From Desulfurobacterium thermolithotrophum DSM 11699 (lineage in GTDB: Bacteria; Aquificota; Aquificia; Desulfurobacteriales; Desulfurobacteriaceae): a DNA stretch of 64,000 nucleotides. The DNA lies in assembly GCF_000191045.1 (NCBI RefSeq), contig NC_015185.1:564501-628500 (forward strand), given 5' to 3'. The notes beneath the pieces were generated by a model, which searched no databases, was not told where the DNA came from, and was given only the letters and a program-made list of their open reading frames with translations. Position numbers and translations under genes: made by a program. Positions 15,196 through 22,554 of the stretch are shown here, one piece after another. Positions within the stretch are counted from its first letter, which is position 1, and each line of letters opens with the position of its first letter.

Positions 15196-16509
15196 ATGGA
15201 AATTAAGAAAAGGCTTCTTCGAGACATTGCATTAATGACTGCCCTTTCAGGGATACTTACTCCATTAGTTTTAAAATTCATAAATCCTTCTTTTGAACTA
15301 GGATACTTAGAGTTTACCACATCTCTTTTTTCTAATTTTGCTTTAGGAATTTTCATATATTTTACACTTATTGAAGGTAGTTTAAAGTCATATTTTGAAT
15401 CTCTATCTAATCTACTATCTAGACTCAGAAGAGTAAAAAAAGTTGGAAAAATAAATGAAATGAAAGCATATCTTGAAATTTCTAATTTTTCAGTTAAAGG
15501 AAATGATTTCCTTTCTAAATTTTCTAAAGAGTTACTCTTCTTTCTCAATACAGTATACGAAGATGAACTTCTCAATCAGTATCAAAAAGAAATTAACGAC
15601 ATTTTTGGAAAAACACTGGAAAGTAAGATTCTTGCATCCAAAGTGTATCAGTTTCTCTATGATAGATTTGGAGTAATAGCTATTTGTTTTTACTCCCAAG
15701 ATAAAGGTGAAATGAAACCTATATTCTTTGCTAATTTTGAATCCACTATACTTGATGGTCTTAATGAGTTCATTGAAAATGATAAGGTAAAGGTAATAAA
15801 TGTCAATAATATCGTTGTGAATTTTCTAGGTAAATTTCAGTTAAAATCAGTTTGCATTGTTCCCCTTGTTACTGAATCTTGGAAAGGTGCAATGATCTTA
15901 GGAAAAACAGACAAGTTCAAAGGAATAGAAGTAGCATTTTATAGAAGAATTAGACATTCTATGGCTCAAGCATTTAGAAACGCTTACATTTACAAACTAC
16001 TCAGAAGAGAGTCTTCGATAGATCCGTTAACAGGACTTTATAACAGAAGATTTGGACTTAAAAGATTACGAGAAATTATCAAACTAGCTTTAAGAGAAAA
16101 TAAACCAATAGCTATAGGAATGTTAGACATAGATAATTTTAAAAGAATTAACGATACATACGGTCATCTTGCCGGTGATTATATCCTAAAAAAGATTGCA
16201 GAAATTGTTATAAATAACATTAGAGAAAACGACTTAGCTGTAAGATTTGGAGGAGAAGAAATACTTATTGCTCTTTATAATACTAATGAAAGTACTGCTA
16301 AAGATGTTTTTGAAAGAATAAGAAAGCTCGTAGAAAGTTATACTTTTAAATATGAAGGACAGGAAATATCAGTAACTGTAAGTATTGGTTATCATGTGTT
16401 TTATCCTATGGGCAAAAAAGATGTAGATGTTGAACAACTTATAGATTTTGCCGATAAAGCGTTGTATGATGCAAAATCAGCAGGAAAAAATTTAACAGTC
16501 AAGTTCTAA
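15196..16509 (+). CDS. Membrane diguanylate cyclase (GAF-like sensor plus GGDEF)
   Basis: Makes cyclic di-GMP from GTP. Two hydrophobic helices occur near residues 13-30 and 42-65, followed by a coiled region, a GAF-like sensory part (about 115-260) and a GGDEF domain (268-437). The domain starts SSIDPLTGLYNRRFG and has the active loop RFGGEEILIAL (GGEE, catalytically competent). No RxxD inhibitory site is obvious before it. Its end overlaps the convergent mnmH gene by 18 bases. Proximity to flagellar regulators fits a motility or attachment role. Confidence 0.9.
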   Translation: MEIKKRLLRDIALMTALSGILTPLVLKFINPSFELGYLEFTTSLFSNFALGIFIYFTLIEGSLKSYFESLSNLLSRLRRVKKVGKINEMKAYLEISNFSVKGNDFLSKFSKELLFFLNTVYEDELLNQYQKEINDIFGKTLESKILASKVYQFLYDRFGVIAICFYSQDKGEMKPIFFANFESTILDGLNEFIENDKVKVINVNNIVVNFLGKFQLKSVCIVPLVTESWKGAMILGKTDKFKGIEVAFYRRIRHSMAQAFRNAYIYKLLRRESSIDPLTGLYNRRFGLKRLREIIKLALRENKPIAIGMLDIDNFKRINDTYGHLAGDYILKKIAEIVINNIRENDLAVRFGGEEILIALYNTNESTAKDVFERIRKLVESYTFKYEGQEISVTVSIGYHVFYPMGKKDVDVEQLIDFADKALYDAKSAGKNLTVKF

Positions 16510-17514
16510 TCTTAACTTACTAATAGCCTCTTCCACATTTCTTGCTGTTATTGTTCTTTCAACCTCAGGGGTTGAACGTCTATAAAGTTTATCGTAATAG
16601 TTAACCATTAGTTCTTTGATAGCTTCATAGTAACTTTCTTCTTCTATGAGTTTTTTTATTTCATTATATTTTTCATCTCCTAGTATTTTCTTTATCCTAC
16701 TTAAAGCTTTTATATAGATATCTGACGAAAATCTTCCAACTCCATAATCTTCCATAGATACCTTTATTCTTTCTTCTAAAGGTGTAATTATTTGAATTTT
16801 TTTTCCTCTTTCCATTGCTCTCCAAAAAGAATCCGGTATAAAGAGTTTCCCAATTTTTTTACTTTCTCCTTCAGTAATTACATAAGGGTAATCTTTAAGT
16901 TTTTCCAGTTCAAGCCATAAAAGAGAATCAAACATTTTTTGAGAAGGTTGACTTAAACCTATTCCTCCAAAAACAGAGCCTCTATGACCTGCTAAATCTT
17001 CTAAATCAATAACGGGATAACCTTCTTTTTTAAGTTTTTTAAGAATTCTTGTTTTTCCAACACCTGTAGGACCATAAAGAACAATTAAATTTATCTTTTT
17101 ACATATTTCTTCAAGTCTTTTCAAAATATAGTGTCTAAAAGCTCTATATCCACCTGAAAGTCTTAGAACATGAACTCCTGTTAAATTACAAATTGAGGCG
17201 ACAGCTAAACTTCGCATTCCACCACGCCAACAGTAAACGACAACATTTTTATATTTATCTTTTATTCCCTTGATCTTTTTCGCTATTACATGAAGTTTGG
17301 GTCCTGCTATTTCAAGTGCGTAAAATCGAGCTTCCTTTTCTCCTTGTAAGTAGTAAATTTCAGAAATTCTTTCTCTTTCCTCTTTTGTAAAAAGGGGAAT
17401 GTTAAGGGCACCAGGTATATGAAATTCTTCAAATTCTTCCTCTGTTCTGACATCGATGAAAACAAAACCTTTCTTTAAGGCTTCTTCAATATCTATCTCT
17501 TTTACTATTTCCAT
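16492..17514 (-). CDS. mnmH: tRNA 2-selenouridine synthase
   Basis: Replaces sulfur by selenium (through a geranylated intermediate in studied cases) at the wobble uridine of certain tRNAs. The N-terminal rhodanese domain has FIDVRTEEEFEEFHIPGALN and the catalytic Cys in VVYCWRGGMRS near residue 92; the C-terminal part is a P-loop domain with LYGPTGVGKTR near 145. 340 residues is the normal length. It needs selenophosphate from SelD, which is not in the window. It overlaps the upstream methyltransferase gene by 29 bases. Confidence 0.92.
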   Translation of the reverse strand: MEIVKEIDIEEALKKGFVFIDVRTEEEFEEFHIPGALNIPLFTKEERERISEIYYLQGEKEARFYALEIAGPKLHVIAKKIKGIKDKYKNVVVYCWRGGMRSLAVASICNLTGVHVLRLSGGYRAFRHYILKRLEEICKKINLIVLYGPTGVGKTRILKKLKKEGYPVIDLEDLAGHRGSVFGGIGLSQPSQKMFDSLLWLELEKLKDYPYVITEGESKKIGKLFIPDSFWRAMERGKKIQIITPLEERIKVSMEDYGVGRFSSDIYIKALSRIKKILGDEKYNEIKKLIEEESYYEAIKELMVNYYDKLYRRSTPEVERTITARNVEEAISKLRLELDC

Positions 17515-18205
17515 GACGTTTTCTAATATAGAATTTTAATACTGTGAATCCACCAAAAGGAGTATCAAAACCTATTAACTCTTCCCATTTTTTATTCACA
17601 AATCCATCAATTGATAAACTTAAGGTTGAGTGAAGTTTACCAGGAATAAGAAATTTTTCTTTTAAAACACTTCCAGCATATTTGCTCAAATTTTTTACTT
17701 CGTCAACGGTTAAAAAGTTTCCTGGTGTATAAATGGATTCTTTAAAAAAAGAACGGAGAGCTCTATAAAGACAAAGAAAAGAATACCTGTTTAGGAATGC
17801 GACAACTACTGATTTTCTTGAAACTCTCACTGCTTCTACAAAGGCTCTTTTTTTATTTTTTATAAATTCTAAACTTGTTACAAAAAAAGCAGTATCGAAA
17901 GAATCGGACTTAAAAGGAAGGAACTCAGCATTCCCAAGGACAAGTTTTTTTAGTCCTTTCTTTTTGGCAATGGCTAACATATCTTTGGAAATATCAATTC
18001 CAGTAGGTTCTTTAAAATCTTCCTCTATCAAAACCTTTGACCAAAATCCCGTTCCACATCCAACTTCAAGTAAAGAGTTTTCTCTGCTTAAAACCTTCAG
18101 GAGAAGCTGTTTTTCTAATTCAAAAACAGCTTTACCGTACGAAGTTTCAAAAAACATGTCATATTTTTCAGCGACTTTTCCAAAAAAAGGATTTCTACTC
18201 TCCAA
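17486..18205 (-). CDS. SAM-dependent methyltransferase
   Basis: A 239-residue class I methyltransferase with motif I LLEVGCGTGFWSKVL near residue 42, motif II GIDISKDML, and motif IV-like NAEFLPFKSDSFDTAFF near 95. This is the Methyltransf_11 pattern; the substrate cannot be told. The ATG overlaps the nurA-like gene by 11 bases and the 3' end overlaps mnmH by 29 bases, so all three are one transcript; a tRNA or small-molecule target is possible but unproven. Confidence 0.85.
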   Translation of the reverse strand: MESRNPFFGKVAEKYDMFFETSYGKAVFELEKQLLLKVLSRENSLLEVGCGTGFWSKVLIEEDFKEPTGIDISKDMLAIAKKKGLKKLVLGNAEFLPFKSDSFDTAFFVTSLEFIKNKKRAFVEAVRVSRKSVVVAFLNRYSFLCLYRALRSFFKESIYTPGNFLTVDEVKNLSKYAGSVLKEKFLIPGKLHSTLSLSIDGFVNKKWEELIGFDTPFGGFTVLKFYIRKRHGNSKRDRY

Positions 18206-19292
18206 GGCCTTCTCTTCCTGTGATACCTTTTATTTTAAGTATTGAAATTATATCTTCCATGTCTTTATTTGTTATCTTTACTTTTTCATGGATAGCCTTT
18301 AAGGGATATGGATAACCTCTTATTGAAAAGTATTTAAGTATTGGAAAAAGAGTTTCTGGTTCGACCTGAGTTTCTATCTTATAAACGCCTGCTCCTTTTG
18401 GAAGTTTTACAAAGTATGATTTAAATGAAAACTTTCTTAACTCCTTTTCAAATGGTTTGGGAAAACTAAACTTCTTTTCTTTTTGTATCTCCAAACTAAC
18501 CGGTTTACTAAAACCCACCGATAGATTTAGATAATTAAGAACTGTAATATCAGGAAGAATAGTATCAAGATCGTAGTTTCTTGAATCGGAACGCTTTGAA
18601 ATGGCAACAATTTTTTTAGAAAAGTTTTCTAACAGCAAATAAAGAGAATAAAGGTATTCTAAGTATTCTAAATATCCAGCTGCTACAGGAAAAGCCTTTC
18701 CAGTAGCAAAATTTTCTATTTTTGAGTAAAAGTTTTTTGAATCAATTTTTGAAAGAGAAAAGTTTTTTACAAGCTCTTTAAATAACTTTTCAACCTCTTT
18801 TTTGATTTCTACCTCTATTTCGTAGGAAAATACTGTAGGTCTTATTATTGACCCAATTATTGAGCCATCGATAAAAACGTAAGAAACTTTTTCTGCAGTT
18901 TTCAAAGCTTCCTTTATTTCCAAAATTCCCATAAGTATTCGGAGCCTTGCGTCAGAGTATTCCTCAGGTTTCAAAATGTCAACATCTACTAAATAATTTT
19001 CTTCGTTAGATAGTTTTCCTTTTCTAAAGGAAACAGATCCAGCACCTACAGCATATAGAATATAACCGGCAAACTCTTTTCTGTTTCTACTTCCATCAAC
19101 TGCAGAAATACAATCAGGAATTTCTGGTTCTGGATTAAAGTGAACCCATATTTCTTTTACAGCTTCTTGAAATCTTTTAATTTCCTGCCTTGAAATTTTT
19201 AAACATTCTCTTCTTTGATAGGCTGTTTTAATAAGAAATTTTTTAATACCCATCTTTAATTCCTTGAAGACTTTTTTCTCAAAGTGTATCAT
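18195..19292 (-). CDS. NurA-domain nuclease
   Basis: NurA proteins are 5'-3' exonucleases that work with the HerA translocase at DNA ends in archaea and some thermophilic bacteria. The 365-residue protein has the N-terminal metal-binding signature ISAVDGSRNRKEFAGY near residue 63 and a second Asp in VFIDGSIIG near 145, with C-terminal HGxR-like parts less clear. No herA gene is adjacent, unlike most archaeal loci. It heads a three-gene minus-strand operon divergent from dapD. Confidence 0.8.
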   Translation of the reverse strand: MIHFEKKVFKELKMGIKKFLIKTAYQRRECLKISRQEIKRFQEAVKEIWVHFNPEPEIPDCISAVDGSRNRKEFAGYILYAVGAGSVSFRKGKLSNEENYLVDVDILKPEEYSDARLRILMGILEIKEALKTAEKVSYVFIDGSIIGSIIRPTVFSYEIEVEIKKEVEKLFKELVKNFSLSKIDSKNFYSKIENFATGKAFPVAAGYLEYLEYLYSLYLLLENFSKKIVAISKRSDSRNYDLDTILPDITVLNYLNLSVGFSKPVSLEIQKEKKFSFPKPFEKELRKFSFKSYFVKLPKGAGVYKIETQVEPETLFPILKYFSIRGYPYPLKAIHEKVKITNKDMEDIISILKIKGITGREGLGE

Positions 19293-19356
19293 ATTCTTGG
19301 AGTTAAAGAGTATTAAGCTCTATTACTGAAAAAAAATAAGTTAATTGGAGGTAAAA

Positions 19357-20175
19357 ATGGAAGAACTTAAGAAAATGATAGAAGAAGCTTGGGAAAACAG
19401 AGAACTTTTAAAAGACGAAAAGTATAAAGAGGCTATAAGAGAAGCTGTTGATCTTCTTGACAAAGGTAAAATCAGAGTTGCTGAAAGAATAAGTGTTGGA
19501 AACTGGAAGGTTAACGAATGGGTAAAGAAAGCTATTCTTCTTTTCTTCCCAATTTCTGAAATGAAAGTAATGGAAGTTGGACCTTTTGAGTACTACGATA
19601 AAATCCCATTAAAGAAGAACTGGGAAAAGCTCGGAGTTAGAGTTGTTCCCCCAGCAACTGCAAGATATGGTTCATTTATTGAACAAGGAGCTATTCTTAT
19701 GCCTTCTTATGTTAACATTGGGGCTTATGTAGGTTCAGGGACAATGGTAGATACATGGGCTACAGTTGGTTCCTGTGCTCAAATAGGAAAAAACGTTCAT
19801 CTTTCTGGTGGAGTAGGTATTGGTGGAGTCCTTGAACCTCCAAATGCTACTCCTGTAATCATTGAGGACAACTGTTTTATAGGTTCAAGATGTATCATTG
19901 TTGAAGGTGCAGTTATTGAAGAAGAAGCTGTTCTTGGAGCAGGAGTTGTGATAACTGCTTCTACAAAAATTATAGATGTTACTGGCGATGAACCTGTTGA
20001 ATACAGAGGCAGAGTTCCTGCAAGAAGTGTGGTTATTCCAGGAACGAGAATTAAGAAGTTTCCAGCCGGAGAATACGGACTTCCTTGTGCTCTTATTATT
20101 GGTAAAAGAAAAGAATCTACGGATAAGAAAACATCTCTTAACGAAGTTCTTAGAGAATTTAACGTTCCAGTTTAA
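19357..20175 (+). CDS. dapD: Tetrahydrodipicolinate N-succinyltransferase
   Basis: Acyl-CoA-dependent step of the lysine and diaminopimelate pathway. The protein (272 residues from ATG 19357) has an N-terminal helical part and a left-handed beta-helix with GSFIEQGAILMPSYVNIGAY, GTMVDTWATVGSCAQIG and GGVLEPPNATPVIIED. A longer reading frame from TTG 19345 is rejected because it runs through the GGAGGT ribosome site (19347-19352). Monocistronic by appearance, closed by a strong hairpin at 20178-20200. Confidence 0.95.
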   Translation: MEELKKMIEEAWENRELLKDEKYKEAIREAVDLLDKGKIRVAERISVGNWKVNEWVKKAILLFFPISEMKVMEVGPFEYYDKIPLKKNWEKLGVRVVPPATARYGSFIEQGAILMPSYVNIGAYVGSGTMVDTWATVGSCAQIGKNVHLSGGVGIGGVLEPPNATPVIIEDNCFIGSRCIIVEGAVIEEEAVLGAGVVITASTKIIDVTGDEPVEYRGRVPARSVVIPGTRIKKFPAGEYGLPCALIIGKRKESTDKKTSLNEVLREFNVPV

Positions 20176-20177
20176 TT

Positions 20178-20200
20178 AAGGGGAGCTTTTAGCTCCCCTT
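20178..20200. terminator. Bidirectional terminator between dapD and gpmI
   Basis: Perfect 10-bp inverted repeat (AAGGGGAGCT / AGCTCCCCTT) with a 3-base loop, lying 3 bases after the dapD stop and including the gpmI stop codon. The stem can form in transcripts of either strand; U-runs after it are weak on both sides. Confidence 0.75.
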
Positions 20201-21769
20201 AACAATAACATCTCCTGTCATTTCTGGAGGAATTTTTTCTCCTAAGATATAAAGAATAGAAGGAGCAATATCTCCTAAAATTCCAATTACAGGAATTCCA
20301 TCAAATTCAGAAGGAAGTTCCACATCTTGTTTTTCTCTTCTTTTAACACCAAAAGAACCACATTTACCTGTAATAACAACAAATGGAACGAAATTTGTAG
20401 TATGAGCGGTCCAAGGGTTTCCAGTTTCAGGATCTATCATCTGTTCAGCATTGCCATGATCTGCCGTTACTATACAGGTTCCCCCTTTCATTAGGGTTGC
20501 TTTTACTACTTTTTTAAGACATTTGTCCACCGTTTCTATAGCATTTATAGCAGCTTCTAAGTTTCCAGTATGTCCTACCATATCTGGGTTGGCATAATTA
20601 AGAACTATAAGTTTGTAATCTCCATTTTCTATTCTTTCTACAACTTTATCAGTTACTTCATAAGCGCTCATTTCCGGCTTTTTATCATAAGTAGAAACTT
20701 TTGGTGATGGAACAAGAATTCTTTCTTCTCCTTTAAAAGGTTCTTCTTTACCACCATTAAAGAAATAGGTAACGTGAGCATATTTTTCTGTTTCGGCAAT
20801 TCTTAACTGTTTATACCCTAAGTTTGAGATAACTTCCCCAAGAACATTCTTTAAATCCTGGGGAGGATAGGCTATGTCAAAAGGAAAGGTTTCATCATAA
20901 AGAGTCATTGTTGCAACATATGACGGTTTAATAACTTTTTTCCTCTCAAAACCATTAAACTCAGGAATTGCCAAAGCAGAAACTATTTGTCTCATTCTAT
21001 CAGCTCTAAAGTTATAAAAGAAAAGAACATCTCCATCTTCTACAAGACAGTCTGGAGAAATAACGTAAGGTTTAACAAATTCATCTGTTTCTTCTCTTTC
21101 ATAGGCTTCAAAAAGAGCTCTTATTGGATCATCACATCTAAGCCCTTCTCCTAAAACTAACGCATCGTAAGCTTTTTCTGTTCTATCCCATCTTTTATCT
21201 CTGTCCATGTAGTAGTAGCGACCACCCATTGTGGCAATTTTTCCAATGCCAAGTTCATTGACTTTTTTGATAAGAGCTCTTAAGTACTTTTCAGCACTCT
21301 TAGGAGGAGTGTCTCTACCGTCAAGAATTGCATGAACACAAACTTTTTCTAATTCCTTTTTCTTTGCAAACTCAAGTAGTGCAAAAAGGTGCTCTATGTA
21401 ACTGTGTACACCTCCGTCAGAAAGAAGTCCTATTAAGTGTAACTTTTTCCCTTTTTTCTTAGCTGTTTCTATAGCTTTTTCTATAACAGGATTTTCAAAA
21501 AATTCACCGCTTTTTATTGACTTTGTAATCCTAACTATGTCCTGCCAAACTATTCTTCCAGAACCAATGTTCATATGACCTACTTCTGAGTTTCCCATTT
21601 GTCCTTCCGGAAGACCTACAGCTTCACCTGATGCTGCAAGCAGACCTCTTGGATATGTTTCCCATAGATAATCCCAAAAAGGAGTATTTGCTAAGGCAAC
21701 TGCATTCCCTTCTTTCTTTGGATTGTACCCAAAACCATCTAAAATTATAAGAGTTACAAACTTAGCCAT
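20189..21769 (-). CDS. gpmI: 2,3-bisphosphoglycerate-independent phosphoglycerate mutase
   Basis: Interconverts 3- and 2-phosphoglycerate in glycolysis and gluconeogenesis with two Mn ions. The 526 residues carry LIILDGFGYN with the first metal Asp, the catalytic Ser in GNSEVGHMNIGSGR near 62, LLSDGGVHSY, DGRDTPP, NYANPDMVGHTGN and TADHGNAEQM near 440. It is the last gene of the long minus-strand operon; the gap to truA is 32 bases with a GGAGAG ribosome site. tpiA in the same operon is also glycolytic. Confidence 0.96.
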   Translation of the reverse strand: MAKFVTLIILDGFGYNPKKEGNAVALANTPFWDYLWETYPRGLLAASGEAVGLPEGQMGNSEVGHMNIGSGRIVWQDIVRITKSIKSGEFFENPVIEKAIETAKKKGKKLHLIGLLSDGGVHSYIEHLFALLEFAKKKELEKVCVHAILDGRDTPPKSAEKYLRALIKKVNELGIGKIATMGGRYYYMDRDKRWDRTEKAYDALVLGEGLRCDDPIRALFEAYEREETDEFVKPYVISPDCLVEDGDVLFFYNFRADRMRQIVSALAIPEFNGFERKKVIKPSYVATMTLYDETFPFDIAYPPQDLKNVLGEVISNLGYKQLRIAETEKYAHVTYFFNGGKEEPFKGEERILVPSPKVSTYDKKPEMSAYEVTDKVVERIENGDYKLIVLNYANPDMVGHTGNLEAAINAIETVDKCLKKVVKATLMKGGTCIVTADHGNAEQMIDPETGNPWTAHTTNFVPFVVITGKCGSFGVKRREKQDVELPSEFDGIPVIGILGDIAPSILYILGEKIPPEMTGDVIVKGS

Positions 21770-21801
21770 ATTTCTCTCCTTTTTCTAAATGAAAATTGTT
21801 C

Positions 21802-22554
21802 TCAATAAGAATAGTTATCATAGTAGACTTTTTCAAGATATAGTCCATCAGGAGGTGCCAAAAAAGGAGCAAACTTTCGGTTTTTCTTTTCTCTTATTTC
21901 CTTAATATCTTCAGGTCTAAGCTTTCCTTTTCCAACTTCAACTAAAGTAGCAACCATAATTCTTACCATATGTCTTAAAAAGGATCTTCCATAAAAAATG
22001 AAATCAATGTGAGATTCTTTTTTTACTATTTCGATATTATCCACAGTTCTAACAGGATTTATATCTACATTTCTATCGGATTTAGAAAAAGAAGTGAAAT
22101 CAAACGTTCCTATCAAGAATTCCTTTGCTTTTTCCATCAAAGAGATGTCAAGCTGATAAGGAACAAACCACGAACGTTTGTATTCAAAAGGAGAAGGAAC
22201 TTTTCTATTAAAAATCCTATATCTATATCTTTTTCCTTTAGCCCATCTCCTTGAGTCAAACTCTAAGGGAACTTCTTCAACAGAGATAATCTTTATATCT
22301 GGAGGTAAAAGACCGTTTAATGCAGATTGTAATTTGTAAAGAGGTATTTCTTTTTTCGTTTTAAAATTTGCTACTTGTCCAAAAGCATGAACTCCTGCGT
22401 CAGTTCTGCTTGCACCAGTAAGCTTTACTGGATGCTGTAAAATTCTTTCAAGAACTTTTATAATTTCACCTTGAATTGTTGGTTTTTCAGGAAGAATTTG
22501 CCATCCAAAGTAATTAGTACCAAGGTATTCAATGGTCAATTTTATATTTTTCAT
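21802..22554 (-). CDS. truA: tRNA pseudouridine synthase A
   Basis: Forms pseudouridine at positions 38-40 of tRNA anticodon arms. The 250-residue protein has the catalytic Asp in GASRTDAGVHAFGQVANF near residue 52 (family GRTDAGVHA), and the C-terminal SFLRHMVRIMVATLVEVGKG signature. Its ATG overlaps the glnD stop by four bases. Confidence 0.95.
   Translation of the reverse strand: MKNIKLTIEYLGTNYFGWQILPEKPTIQGEIIKVLERILQHPVKLTGASRTDAGVHAFGQVANFKTKKEIPLYKLQSALNGLLPPDIKIISVEEVPLEFDSRRWAKGKRYRYRIFNRKVPSPFEYKRSWFVPYQLDISLMEKAKEFLIGTFDFTSFSKSDRNVDINPVRTVDNIEIVKKESHIDFIFYGRSFLRHMVRIMVATLVEVGKGKLRPEDIKEIREKKNRKFAPFLAPPDGLYLEKVYYDNYSY

Noticed and set aside
19345-19356. Upstream TTG start of dapD
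   Set aside because: It would translate through the GGAGGT ribosome site; ATG 19357 is correctly spaced.
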